Shown: one piece after another, positions 18,337 through 27,159 of the stretch
Layout of the letters: each line of letters begins with the position of its first letter
Position numbering within the stretch: the first letter of the stretch is position 1
NCBI RefSeq assembly: GCF_014836495.1
Contig: NZ_JACSQT010000009.1
Span: forward strand, 1 to 64,000
Reading direction: 5' to 3'
DNA length: 64,000 bases
DNA from: Cytobacillus stercorigallinarum
GTDB lineage: Bacteria; Bacillota; Bacilli; Bacillales; Cytobacillaceae
Notes under the pieces: generated by a model
Told to the model about the DNA's origin: nothing
Database searches by the model: none
The model's input: the letters and a program-made list of their open reading frames with translations, nothing else
Made by a program: the position numbers and the translations under genes

Positions 18337-18808
18337 TTTAATAGCCTCGCTTTATTCAAATTTTTATCAAAGCTTATTATTTAGTATGTTAGGACTTAAT
18401 AGAATTTATGAATCTCCCTTTCCAATCAACTACTAACGTACTAAAGTTTGTTACCTATTTCTGATAGCCACCTCGCATTTTATATTCATCCTAAATACAA
18501 AGAAGCAGTTACAGCGAAATTGCTATAAGTGCTCGTATTTCTAACATCACAAATAACTAGTAAACCATTATGTAACTCCCAAACGCTTTAAACTCTATCA
18601 GTAATAACATTTCATTACCTTTAATTCGTTACTTCATATAAAATAACAGGGCATCCAACCCCACCTCACACCACACTACCGACAATCAAGTCTAAGGTCT
18701 ATCCAAAACCCACAGCATAACCGAGTGCCTTCATTGATAAAGGTTAGAAGACATCACCTTTTTTGTTTTATTGATTGATTTTTTGTGAAAAAATCCGAGA
18801 ATCTACTA
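18337..18808 (-). promoter_or_regulatory. Long untranslated leader inside the EPS operon (candidate EAR/ops-type antitermination region)
   Basis: A 470-nt stretch without a convincing ORF lies between galU and the aminotransferase gene. On the minus strand its upstream part (about 18650-18740) is markedly more GC-rich than the surroundings and reads GGCACTCGGTTATGCTGT... TAGACCTTAGACTTGATT... ending in GGGGTTGGATGCCC, so GGCA/TGCC can close a stem. It contains GTCGGTAGTGTG at 18683-18672, 10 of 12 bases like the ops element GGCGGTAGCGTG. In Bacillales the EAR RNA lies inside eps operons and prevents premature termination. Homology to EAR is inference from position. Confidence 0.45.
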
Positions 18809-19693
18809 TTATATAGTGCTGTTTTTGTGTTCGTTTATTATTTCGTCTAGGAACGTTAGTAGTTCTGGTTGTAGTGCTTTGTTTTTGAGTGCCATTTCGA
18901 TTGTTGTTTTGATGAATCCGAGCTTTTCGCCGACATCAAAGCGCTGGCCTTCGAAGTCGTAGGCGAAGACGCGTTGGATTTGATTCAATTCCTGAATGGC
19001 GTCGGTTAGTTGAATTTCACCGCCTGCTCCTCGTTGTTGTTTTTCTAGGAACATAAAGATTTCTGGCGTGAGCACATATCTTCCCATGATGGCTAGGTTA
19101 GAAGGAGCTGTTCCTTCCGCTGGTTTTTCGACAAAGTGATTGACTTGATAGCGACGGTTGCTTTGTATCGCCGGGTCAATAATGCCATAACGATGGGTTT
19201 CCTCCATTGGTACCGTTTGTACCCCAATGATAGAGGACAGGGTTTCATCGTATTCATTGATCAGCTGTTTCAGACATGGTGTTTCCGCTTCAACAATATC
19301 GTCACCAAGGAGAACAGCGAATGGTTCGTCGCCGATGAATTTGCGGGCACACCAAACAGCATGTCCAAGGCCTTTCGGTTCTTTTTGACGAATATAGTGA
19401 ATATCGACTTTTGATGGTTCTTTTACTTTTTCGAGTAAATCGAATTTTTGCTTTTGTAACAAGTTTTCTTCTAGTTCATAGGAATGGTCGAAGTGATCCT
19501 CGATTGCTCTTTTGCCTTTTCCTGTAACGATGATAATGTCTTCAATACCTGATGCTACCGCTTCTTCGACGATGTATTGAATCGTTGGTTTATCAACGAT
19601 CGGTAGCATTTCTTTTGGCATCGCTTTTGTTACAGGTAGAAATCTTGTCCCTAAGCCCGCTGCTGGAATAATCGCCTTTTTTACTTTTTTCAT
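18809..19693 (-). CDS. galU: UTP-glucose-1-phosphate uridylyltransferase
   Basis: About 294 residues. '[40 protein letters not shown]' is the invariant N-terminus of GalU/GtaB, and 'FVEKP' and the C-terminal '[15 protein letters not shown]' are also present. It makes UDP-glucose for the repeat unit and, with GalE, UDP-galactose. The ATG at 19693 has GAGGAG upstream; an in-frame GTG 9 nt earlier is less likely. It begins 16 bp after the dehydratase. Confidence 0.93.
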   Translation of the reverse strand: MKKVKKAIIPAAGLGTRFLPVTKAMPKEMLPIVDKPTIQYIVEEAVASGIEDIIIVTGKGKRAIEDHFDHSYELEENLLQKQKFDLLEKVKEPSKVDIHYIRQKEPKGLGHAVWCARKFIGDEPFAVLLGDDIVEAETPCLKQLINEYDETLSSIIGVQTVPMEETHRYGIIDPAIQSNRRYQVNHFVEKPAEGTAPSNLAIMGRYVLTPEIFMFLEKQQRGAGGEIQLTDAIQELNQIQRVFAYDFEGQRFDVGEKLGFIKTTIEMALKNKALQPELLTFLDEIINEHKNSTI

Positions 19694-19709
19694 TTCTACC
19701 ACTCCTCAT

Positions 19710-21530
19710 TTATTCGACTAGAGATAACATTTTATTCTTTCTATGATTAGCTAGATTCACGACAAACTCGCTGATTTCTTGCTGAGTCATCTTCGTAAAT
19801 TCACTGATTAAGTATTGTATTTCGTTCTCTTGTTCTAAGACGGCTTTGCCAATAAAGATTTTTGGGAAAACGGCTTCATCATGTATTTCTTTCTCACCTA
19901 GTAGTTCTTCATACATTTTTTCACCAGGGCGGATTCCTGTATAACGGATCCCTATATCCTCAATATTATATCCGGATAGTTGGATTAAATTTTTGGCAAG
20001 GTCTACAATTTTTACTGGTTGACCCATATCAAGAACGAAGATTTCTCCACCCTTTGCTAACGAACCTGCTTGCAAAACCAATCTCGATGCTTCAGGAATC
20101 GTCATAAAGTAACGAGTCATATCTGGGTGTGTCACTGTTACGGGTCCACCTTGTTGAATTTGCTTCTTAAATAATGGAATGACACTGCCTCGGCTACCAA
20201 GGACATTCCCAAATCGTACAGCAACAAACTTCGTTTCGCTTTGTCGGTCGAGTTGTTGGACAATCATCTCGGCAATTCGTTTAGTTGAGCCCATGACATT
20301 TGTTGGGTTCACTGCCTTATCGGAAGAAATCATAACAAATGTGCCTACGGAAAAAGTATCAGCTGCTTCAGCTACATTTCTCGTCCCTAGGATATTATTT
20401 TTCACTGCTTCTTTTGGGTTAAATTCCATTAGCGGCACATGTTTATGTGCTGCTGCATGATAAACGACGTCAGGTTGATGTATATCCATGATTTCAAATA
20501 TGCGATCACGATCTTGAATATCAGCAATGATGGGAACAATCTCGATGGTTTGTTCATACGCTTTCTTTAGTTCCATATCAATTTGATAAATCGAGTTTTC
20601 TCCATGTCCTAGTAAGAGAATCTTGCTCGGAGAAAATTTGCATATTTGTCTCGCTACTTCAGAGCCAATGGATCCTCCAGCGCCCGTAACGAGAACAACC
20701 TTATCGGTAATCTTTTTCGAAATACTATCCATATCCAGTTGTACAGGTTCTCTGCCAAGTAAATCCTCGACTTGTACATCGCGGAATTGATTCACGGATA
20801 GATTACCGACCATAATATCTTCAATTCTTGGCATGATAACGGTTTTGGCACTCGTTTGTGCACAAGCATCAAAGATTTTTTGCATTTCTTCTTTTTTTAA
20901 AGAAGGGATTGCAATAATAATCTTATCAATCAGCAAGGTTTCAACCTTTTCGATGATTTGATGAGACTGACCAACGACAGGCACATTATGTATTTGCAGC
21001 TTATATTTCGTTCGATTGTCATCGATAAAGGCAACCGGCAATATTCCTGTTTCTGGGTGATTGTTTAATTGTTTAACAAGCATGGTACCAGCAGCACCTG
21101 CGCCAATAATTAATGCTCGTTCCATTTGGTTTTGTGGCTTAATATATCGATCACGATAAATACGCCAAGAAAATCTTGATCCACCGATTAGGAGGACATG
21201 TAACATCCAAGTCATGATCATGGCACGATAGCCCACATGACCTACTAGCAGTTGTTGAAGAATGATAGTAACGACGATTGAGAAAGTTACTGCTCTGACA
21301 ATGGCCAGTAGCTCCCCGATACTAGCATACTCCCAAGCCTTATCATATAACTTATAAATAAAAGCAAATACGTGATGGCTCACGAGTAGGCTAATGGACG
21401 TTACGAGCAATAGTTTAGAACTTAATAACTGCAAACTAGGATGCAAAGTAAAATAACTTATATATATAGCTGATAGCACAATGATGGAATCAAGTGCCAC
21501 CCAAAAAGTCATCCTTTTTTGATAAGTCAT
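19710..21530 (-). CDS. Membrane UDP-sugar 4,6-dehydratase (EpsC/CapD/PglF-like)
   Basis: 606 residues. Four N-terminal membrane segments are followed by a first Rossmann domain ('ALIIGAGAAGTMLVKQL') and the catalytic SDR domain with VTGAGGSIGSEV and SSDKAVNPTNVMGSTKR. The latter shows the Ser-Met-Lys set typical of large membrane-bound dehydratases such as WbpM/PglF. It converts UDP-GlcNAc to the 4-keto-6-deoxy intermediate on the inner membrane. The substrate is inferred from the family and from the aminotransferase in the same locus. Confidence 0.88.
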   Translation of the reverse strand: MTYQKRMTFWVALDSIIVLSAIYISYFTLHPSLQLLSSKLLLVTSISLLVSHHVFAFIYKLYDKAWEYASIGELLAIVRAVTFSIVVTIILQQLLVGHVGYRAMIMTWMLHVLLIGGSRFSWRIYRDRYIKPQNQMERALIIGAGAAGTMLVKQLNNHPETGILPVAFIDDNRTKYKLQIHNVPVVGQSHQIIEKVETLLIDKIIIAIPSLKKEEMQKIFDACAQTSAKTVIMPRIEDIMVGNLSVNQFRDVQVEDLLGREPVQLDMDSISKKITDKVVLVTGAGGSIGSEVARQICKFSPSKILLLGHGENSIYQIDMELKKAYEQTIEIVPIIADIQDRDRIFEIMDIHQPDVVYHAAAHKHVPLMEFNPKEAVKNNILGTRNVAEAADTFSVGTFVMISSDKAVNPTNVMGSTKRIAEMIVQQLDRQSETKFVAVRFGNVLGSRGSVIPLFKKQIQQGGPVTVTHPDMTRYFMTIPEASRLVLQAGSLAKGGEIFVLDMGQPVKIVDLAKNLIQLSGYNIEDIGIRYTGIRPGEKMYEELLGEKEIHDEAVFPKIFIGKAVLEQENEIQYLISEFTKMTQQEISEFVVNLANHRKNKMLSLVE

Positions 21531-21725
21531 TAGCCATCTCCCTCTTACCTAAATGATTTCTTTTTTAGGATCGGGGCCTACTTCATTATGTAAAATCGTT
21601 ATCTGTAAACACCGGTTATAAGAGAAAGGTTTTAGTCTTATATACCTATATAAAAACCAAACAGATTCACCGATAATAGACATAGCAAAACACGATAAGA
21701 AGATAGGCTCGTCCTATTTGTCAAT

Positions 21726-22487
21726 TTAAAACAACCCAAATACCCTCTTACGTTTGATTTTTTCGGGCATTTCCTTCATAACGTTTTCCCCGTTAAGGAG
21801 TAGCTCGGCATTTTCTGTGAAGAGGTAGACAATATCCGTTCCGTAAAGCTTGTCGAGGGTGTCGATTGCTTTGTTGAAATGGAAAGGTCTGGTTGTTGTA
21901 TTGTGTGCATCAGAAGCGATGAAATGGGTGAGATTCGCTTCGATGATTTGCTGCGTAAACTTTTTTACATTTTTGCCGAAGTGGCCGACGAGACTTCCGG
22001 CGGTCACTTGGGTGAGTGCTCCCTTTTTAACTAGGAAATATAATAGTTCCGGTTGTTCAATCAGCTGCTGGTTTCGTTCTGGGTGTACGATTATGGGTAT
22101 AAGCCCTTCCAGCTGCATGTCATAAAACAATTTCTCTGTGTATTTCGGTACATGATTCGACGGAAATTCAATAAACATATAGTTGGTGTCTGCTAATGTT
22201 TGAATTTTCCCTTCTTGCCATTCCTGTAATACTTCCCCAAATATCCGCACCTCTTGTCCCGGATGGATAGTCAGCGGGAAATCTTCTGCCTGCAACCTTT
22301 CATTTAAACGATAGGCCTCCCCCACGATCTTTTCTTTGTCATTCCTATACTTCTCTTGATAGTGAGGTGTGGCAATGATTGCAGTGATTCCTTCATTTAT
22401 TGCCTGCTTTGCCATGTTGTATGATTCTTCAAATGTTTGTGCGCCATCATCTAAATGGGGTAGGATGTGGCAATGGATATCAATCAT
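21726..22487 (-). CDS. Protein-tyrosine phosphatase, PHP family (YwqE/CpsB-like)
   Basis: 253 residues from ATG 22487 (GGAGGAG upstream; an in-frame extension to 22547 lacks a ribosome site). 'MIDIHCHILPHLDDGAQ' gives the PHP metal ligands, and 'ATPHYQ', 'GQEVRI', 'VHPERN' and 'ASDAHN' complete the site. It dephosphorylates the neighbouring BY-kinase and its targets to tune polymer length and output. A 195-nt gap separates it from the dehydratase gene. Confidence 0.9.
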   Translation of the reverse strand: MIDIHCHILPHLDDGAQTFEESYNMAKQAINEGITAIIATPHYQEKYRNDKEKIVGEAYRLNERLQAEDFPLTIHPGQEVRIFGEVLQEWQEGKIQTLADTNYMFIEFPSNHVPKYTEKLFYDMQLEGLIPIIVHPERNQQLIEQPELLYFLVKKGALTQVTAGSLVGHFGKNVKKFTQQIIEANLTHFIASDAHNTTTRPFHFNKAIDTLDKLYGTDIVYLFTENAELLLNGENVMKEMPEKIKRKRVFGLF

Positions 22488-22585
22488 TACTCTCCTCCTT
22501 ATCAGTATTTTAAATATTACAAATTGAATGATTATTAAAAAAGACAAAATGAAAGTTTCTATAATTGCGTAAAAAGGGTGTGGTT

Positions 22586-23281
22586 TTACGAACCATAGTA
22601 ATAATAGTCGTTTAATTTTTTCATATTCATCTTATTTAGAACAACTCCAAGGATTTTCCCCTTTGCAGACTGCAATAGTTCCTTCGCTTTTAATAGTTGT
22701 TCTTTCTCAGTCTTTTTACTCTGGGTAACGAGCACCGTGCCATCACATTTATTAGAAAGAATTTGTGCATCCGTTACAGCCAATAATGGTGGTGTATCAA
22801 ATATCACGATATCAAATAGCGTTGTCGCCTCTTCAATCACGCGATCCATTGCTTTTGAGCCAAGCATCTCCGATGGGTTCGGTGGAATCGGCCCACTTGT
22901 TAGAATAAAAAGATTCTCTACTTCTGATTCTTGGACAGCATCTGTAAGTACCGTCTGTTGAGAAATGACATTAGCTAATCCTCTCGTATTCAACACATTA
23001 AAGGTGTATTGCACAGTTGGTTTTCTTAGATCAGCATCAATCAGGAGTACTCTTTTACCTTGTTGGGCAAAAACAACAGCAAGATTAGCAGTAGTTGTCG
23101 ATTTTCCTTCCCCTGGTCCAGCTGAGGTGATCATCATTGTACGAATATCTTCGTCGAGCGAGGAGAATTCAATGTTTGTTCGAATCGTACGGTATTGCTC
23201 TGATATCGGTGACTTTGGTTGATGTTTCGTAATGATATTTCGTTTCAGCTGATTATTATGCTTGTTCCGTATTAGAGCCAA
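22586..23281 (-). CDS. Bacterial tyrosine kinase (YwqD/CpsD-like)
   Basis: 231 residues from a TTG start at 23281, supported by GAGGAGG seven bases upstream. The longer frame to 23341 would overlap the preceding gene by 86 bp. Motifs: SPISEQYRTIRTNIEFSS, Walker A 'SAGPGEGKSTTTANLA', A' 'LLIDADLRKPT', Walker B 'FDIVIFDTPPLLAVTDA' and a C-terminal NDYYYYGS tyrosine cluster for autophosphorylation. It works with the membrane adaptor encoded just upstream (26-bp overlap) and is reset by the PHP phosphatase. Confidence 0.92.
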   Translation of the reverse strand: MALIRNKHNNQLKRNIITKHQPKSPISEQYRTIRTNIEFSSLDEDIRTMMITSAGPGEGKSTTTANLAVVFAQQGKRVLLIDADLRKPTVQYTFNVLNTRGLANVISQQTVLTDAVQESEVENLFILTSGPIPPNPSEMLGSKAMDRVIEEATTLFDIVIFDTPPLLAVTDAQILSNKCDGTVLVTQSKKTEKEQLLKAKELLQSAKGKILGVVLNKMNMKKLNDYYYYGS

Positions 23282-24005
23282 CGTTACTCCTCCTCGTATT
23301 TTGATTTTTTTGTACCCCTGCCTTTTCATTTCCTTCTTCAATGTTAGCTACTAATCCAAGGACAGGTAAGCCAACCGTTTTTTCAATATCTTCTTCATTC
23401 TTTATTGTGTTATCCATATACTCAAGTAAAAATGCAAGGCCAACACCAGCCATTAAACCTACTACAAGTGCAATGGCAATATTCAATAGCGGGTTGGGTT
23501 TGATGGGTGATTGATTCTCCGCTACCTCGGCACTGGCTAAAATGGAGACATTATCTATATTCATAATGTCTGGTATCTCACTTCGGAACACTTCAGCTGT
23601 TTTATTTGCAATGAGCGCCGCTTGTTCGGCACTTTCATCCTCCACTGAAATCTTTACAACTTGAGAATTTTGTTCACTTTGGATGGAAATTTTTTCATTT
23701 AATGCACTTGTTGAAAAATTCAAATTAAGCTCTTCCTTGACGATATCTAGTATCGCTGGGCTCTTGATGATGACGTTATATGTATTAATTAATTGTAAAT
23801 TACCGTCTAAATCACTTTTTGTTATTTCTTGATTATCTTTTGCTTGGTTCACTAAAATTTGTGTAGACGATTGATAGACTGGAGTTAATACAAAGTAGCT
23901 GACCACCCCACTTATGAGGGCCGCCGCGATAGTAATTGACAAGATTAAGATGATTCTCTTCTTTAATGTATCAAACAGTTCTTTTAGACTAATAGTTTCT
24001 TCCAT
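23256..24005 (-). CDS. Wzz/YwqC-like chain-length regulator and kinase activator
   Basis: 249 residues from ATG 24005 (GGGAGGGG upstream). Two membrane segments, near residues 15-40 ('IILILSITIAAALISGVVSYFVL') and 175-200 ('IAIALVVGLMAGVGLAFLLEYMD'), flank an extracytoplasmic domain. The Wzz 'ISLKELFDTLKKR' start and the P-rich 'NQSPIKPNPLLN' before the second segment are typical. It activates the BY-kinase through its C-terminus. First gene of the operon. Confidence 0.9.
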   Translation of the reverse strand: MEETISLKELFDTLKKRIILILSITIAAALISGVVSYFVLTPVYQSSTQILVNQAKDNQEITKSDLDGNLQLINTYNVIIKSPAILDIVKEELNLNFSTSALNEKISIQSEQNSQVVKISVEDESAEQAALIANKTAEVFRSEIPDIMNIDNVSILASAEVAENQSPIKPNPLLNIAIALVVGLMAGVGLAFLLEYMDNTIKNEEDIEKTVGLPVLGLVANIEEGNEKAGVQKNQNTRRSNVGSNTEQA

Positions 24006-24038
24006 GTGCCCCTCCCAGTTAAGAACTAAGCAAAATTG

Positions 24039-24074
24039 ATTATACCATATAAAATGCAACATTTGTTACATTTT
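24039..24074 (-). promoter_or_regulatory. EPS operon promoter with palindromic operator
   Basis: On the minus strand an extended -10 (TGGTATAAT, 24047-24039) lies about 34 nt before the first start codon. There is no good -35; instead a 24-bp near-perfect inverted repeat (half-site AAAATGYAACA, 24051-24074) covers the -35 region. That layout suits an activator- or repressor-controlled promoter. The regulator is unknown. Confidence 0.6.
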
Positions 24075-24226
24075 GCTATTTTTAAGGAAAAAATTTATAT
24101 TTTTTTGATACTATTGACTATATAATCTATTATTAAACAACAAAAAGTAGGTTATTAGTTTTATTATTTTTCAATTATTATATTTTAATAACTTTTCCTA
24201 CTAAATAGGATGAAAGGAGTGATTAT

Positions 24227-24979
24227 ATGAAAATAATATCCATTATATTAGCCGGATTGCTCAGTCTAGTAATTATCGTCGTGAGTCACGTTGCTTGGGT
24301 GGAAAGAACAAGCATGAATGGAAGTGCCGATGTAAATTCAGTAGAAAAAGAGGAAAAAGCAATCCAGGCAAGTTTTCTAGCAATGGCTGCTAATTGGCCA
24401 GAGGATGCTGTACAATCTTATGCACAAACTTTAGAAAACAACGTCCCTTATAACCTGGTGCTCGTTGGCTCTGATTCTTCGATGGGGGAAGAAGACGGTT
24501 GGGCTGCACAGTTAGCCGCTAACATACGTGAACATTATCAAGACTCCATAACAGTAGAAACCGTTCGTTTTGATCGTTTTTCAGGTGACTTTAATATTGA
24601 TGAAGTAGACCAGTTATCACCTGATCTAGTATTAATTGAACCATTCTTAATGAAAGATAATGATTGGTATGAAGATGTGACAGAACCGCTTGAGAATATC
24701 GACAAATGGAGAGAAACACTTTCAGAAACGAATCCAGAAGTAACCGTGATGTTGCAACCCGCCAATCCTTTTTATTTACCGCAAAAATATAAGCAGCAAG
24801 TGGATGCGCTAGAAACGTATGCTTCTGAACAAGGATTAACTTATATTAACCATTGGGAAGCTTGGCCAGATATTACTAATGACGATATTGCTGATTACTT
24901 AACGGATAATTATTATCCTAACGGTGAAGGACATTCACTTTGGGCCAAGTATTTAACGGATTATTTTATTGTTGAATAA
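24227..24979 (+). CDS. Exported SGNH/GDSL-like hydrolase flanking the EPS operon
   Basis: 250 residues. One N-terminal membrane segment or uncleaved signal ('IISIILAGLLSLVIIVVSHVAW') leaves the rest outside. 'NLVLVGSDSSMGEEDGW' resembles block I of SGNH hydrolases with Ser in the GDS position, and 'DNYYPNGEGHSLWAKYL' gives the late His, though the usual D-x-x-H is N-x-E-G-H. It may de-acylate the exopolysaccharide (inference from the divergent position). The ribosome site is AAAGGAGTG, and a clear terminator follows. Confidence 0.7.
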   Translation: MKIISIILAGLLSLVIIVVSHVAWVERTSMNGSADVNSVEKEEKAIQASFLAMAANWPEDAVQSYAQTLENNVPYNLVLVGSDSSMGEEDGWAAQLAANIREHYQDSITVETVRFDRFSGDFNIDEVDQLSPDLVLIEPFLMKDNDWYEDVTEPLENIDKWRETLSETNPEVTVMLQPANPFYLPQKYKQQVDALETYASEQGLTYINHWEAWPDITNDDIADYLTDNYYPNGEGHSLWAKYLTDYFIVE

Positions 24980-24988
24980 AGAGTTGTA

Positions 24989-25016
24989 GGAGCGCTTTTC
25001 GATTGCGCTCCTTTTC
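24989..25016 (+). terminator. Terminator after SGNH-like gene
   Basis: Stem GGAGCGC / GCGCTCC with a 9-nt loop, followed by TTTT. Confidence 0.85.
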
Positions 25017-25160
25017 CGTTTGATTGCTTCTTTTTTATCAAGTCTACGGATATCATAATAATAAGCAGGATGACAAATAACGTACATGTACTAGCTATTT
25101 TCATATTTTTTTATTCGTTTCATCCTCACATAGAAGTGAAAAAACAAGGAGGAAAAGATA

Positions 25161-25706
25161 ATGAAGCAAGCATTATTAGTGATTGATGTGCAAAACGATT
25201 ATTTTCAAGGGGGGAAAATGGAGCTTTATAGCCCACTTGCCGCATTAAAACAGATTAATAAACTTGAAGATTATTTTATGGAGAAAAAAGAACCGATTAT
25301 TTATATGCAGCATGTGATGCATCAAGAAGGAGCACCATTCTTTGAAGTTGGAACAGAGGGTGCACAATTACACGAGGGATTAAATCTCACTGAGTCTTCA
25401 ACCGTAATTGAAAAAGTATATCCAAATAGCTTTAGAGAAACAAACTTAGCTGAAATCCTGGAAAAGTTAGCTATTGAACAGCTCGTCATCACAGGCATGA
25501 TGACACATATGTGTGTTGATTCAACGGCTAGAGCAGCGAATGAACTTGGATATGATCCAATTGTGCTGAGTGATACAACAGCTACATTGGCACTCACCCA
25601 CGAAAATCATACCGTTCCTGCTCAATATGTGCAAAATGCCTTTTTAGCTGCTCTTTCAAGCTTTGCGACTGTGATCACCGTAGAGGAGTATTTACGTAGT
25701 AAGTGA
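25161..25706 (+). CDS. Isochorismatase-family cysteine hydrolase
   Basis: 181 residues. 'ALLVIDVQNDYFQGGKM' carries the catalytic Asp, 'VIEKVYPNSFRETNL' the Lys, and 'VITGMMTHMCVDSTARAANELGY' the nucleophilic Cys. Family members hydrolyse amide or vinyl-ether substrates (nicotinamidase, isochorismatase). No biosynthetic neighbour indicates the substrate. Start supported by AAGGAGG. Monocistronic, with a shared terminator facing the SLC13 gene. Confidence 0.85.
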   Translation: MKQALLVIDVQNDYFQGGKMELYSPLAALKQINKLEDYFMEKKEPIIYMQHVMHQEGAPFFEVGTEGAQLHEGLNLTESSTVIEKVYPNSFRETNLAEILEKLAIEQLVITGMMTHMCVDSTARAANELGYDPIVLSDTTATLALTHENHTVPAQYVQNAFLAALSSFATVITVEEYLRSK

Positions 25707-25714
25707 GTAAGTAA

Positions 25715-25741
25715 GGGGTGCAATAAACGCACCCCCCTTTT
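25715..25741. terminator. Bidirectional terminator between convergent genes
   Basis: Stem GGGGTGC / GCACCCC with a 7-nt loop and CCTTTT on the plus strand. On the minus strand the run is weaker. Confidence 0.75.
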
Positions 25742-27159
25742 CATGAAATAGTTAAACCTGTCCAATGCCAGTAGGTATACAGAAAAATAATCATTAGTAG
25801 AAAGTAAATGGGCATGAGGATCAAGTTCATTTTCGAAAGATCTTTGGCATTATAACGACAGCCTTCGTCCTCAAAATAAATAAGTAGCGCTTTAGAACTT
25901 ACAGGGAAGGTTAAACAATAGTTCATCCCTATTAAACTTAGGAATACCATGGTTTGGGCTTCCAATTGTAGTGAATAACTCAACATGATTATGCTTGGTA
26001 TCAATATCACTGCACGGGTTGTGTGAGAGGTAATATATAAATGACTCGTAATAGCTATCAAAATCATGATTGCTACTAATCCCCCATCCGGGATAAAAGA
26101 AAATATTTGCAGAAGTTGAAATACCCCGTTTTCAATCCAATGCACAGCCCCTGTTTCTACAAGCTGTTTCCCTAGTGCTGTAGCTGATGCTACAAATAAA
26201 ATTAGATTCCAAGAAACTGACTGCAACCCTTTTTTCCATGAGATAACGCCATATTTAGGGGTCATCAAAGCGAAAGCACCTAACATGGTGATCAGTCCAA
26301 GATCAACTTGATGATAGGATTCAGTTACCCAAAGTACAATAAGAATCGTTAATATAGTTATTGTTTTCTTCTCTATTGTCATAAGAGGTTGTGGATTCGA
26401 CCTCTTATTTATTCGGGTAGTTTTATTCTTTCTATAAATGAGTGCTCGCGAGAAGAAAATGATAAAAATGATGAAAGCCACTAAGCCAATGGTGATTGAA
26501 AAGGGGAGCCCCCATATAAGCCAGTTGATATATGAAATCCGCTCCCCACCGTTAGCCTCCAACAATTCATTACCAATTAAATGCGAACCTGCCCCTAACA
26601 ATGTGGATGATGTCGTTAAAAGTATGATTACTGGGACAAATAAGGCCAGGATTTCTTTTTCCCTCACTGAATTTAATTGCTGTGAAATATCCTTAACAAT
26701 AGGTTGCATGATCGCAGCTCTACCCGATGTAGACGGGATAATAAATGAAAGTGGTAAGAGCGCTAATAGAAGGTAAAATAAAATATGTTGTGTATGATTA
26801 GCTCTTTCAATGATGAAGCTGGTCATTCTTCCCGACAGACCTGAAGAACGAAAACCCTCTCCTATTATATAAGCCCCGATAAGCATCCAAATGATTTCTG
26901 TTGATAAAGAAGTATATAATAATTCTTGTTCGGCTGCATTGAGAAAGATAAGCAGCAATAAGCTACCAATGGCAACATACCCGACAGGTAAACGCGTCCC
27001 AGTCCAAAGGATTAATGTCAGAAGAAAAACAATTAATACTACTTTTGCATCATATGTCAATTCATCAGACAGAACCACAATAACACTAAAAGAAAACAGC
27101 AACATCATCATGAATCGCTTAAGAAAACTTTTCGTTCCGTTAAAACGTTTTGTGTTCAT
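25741..27159 (-). CDS. SLC13/DASS-family anion permease
   Basis: 472 residues with about 12 membrane segments. The two SNT-type motifs appear as 'FIIPSTSGRAAIMQPIV' in the first half and 'ITSHTTRAVILIPSII' in the second, the substrate/Na+ sites of DASS carriers. Its start overlaps the glycerate kinase stop by 4 bp (ATGA), so glycerate or a related C3 acid is the likely substrate (inference). Confidence 0.85.
   Translation of the reverse strand: MNTKRFNGTKSFLKRFMMMLLFSFSVIVVLSDELTYDAKVVLIVFLLTLILWTGTRLPVGYVAIGSLLLLIFLNAAEQELLYTSLSTEIIWMLIGAYIIGEGFRSSGLSGRMTSFIIERANHTQHILFYLLLALLPLSFIIPSTSGRAAIMQPIVKDISQQLNSVREKEILALFVPVIILLTTSSTLLGAGSHLIGNELLEANGGERISYINWLIWGLPFSITIGLVAFIIFIIFFSRALIYRKNKTTRINKRSNPQPLMTIEKKTITILTILIVLWVTESYHQVDLGLITMLGAFALMTPKYGVISWKKGLQSVSWNLILFVASATALGKQLVETGAVHWIENGVFQLLQIFSFIPDGGLVAIMILIAITSHLYITSHTTRAVILIPSIIMLSYSLQLEAQTMVFLSLIGMNYCLTFPVSSKALLIYFEDEGCRYNAKDLSKMNLILMPIYFLLMIIFLYTYWHWTGLTIS

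Noticed and set aside
24019-24025. SinR-like GTTCTTA on the minus strand at the EPS start site
   Set aside because: Single, imperfect site; SinR usually binds arrays of GTTCTYT.
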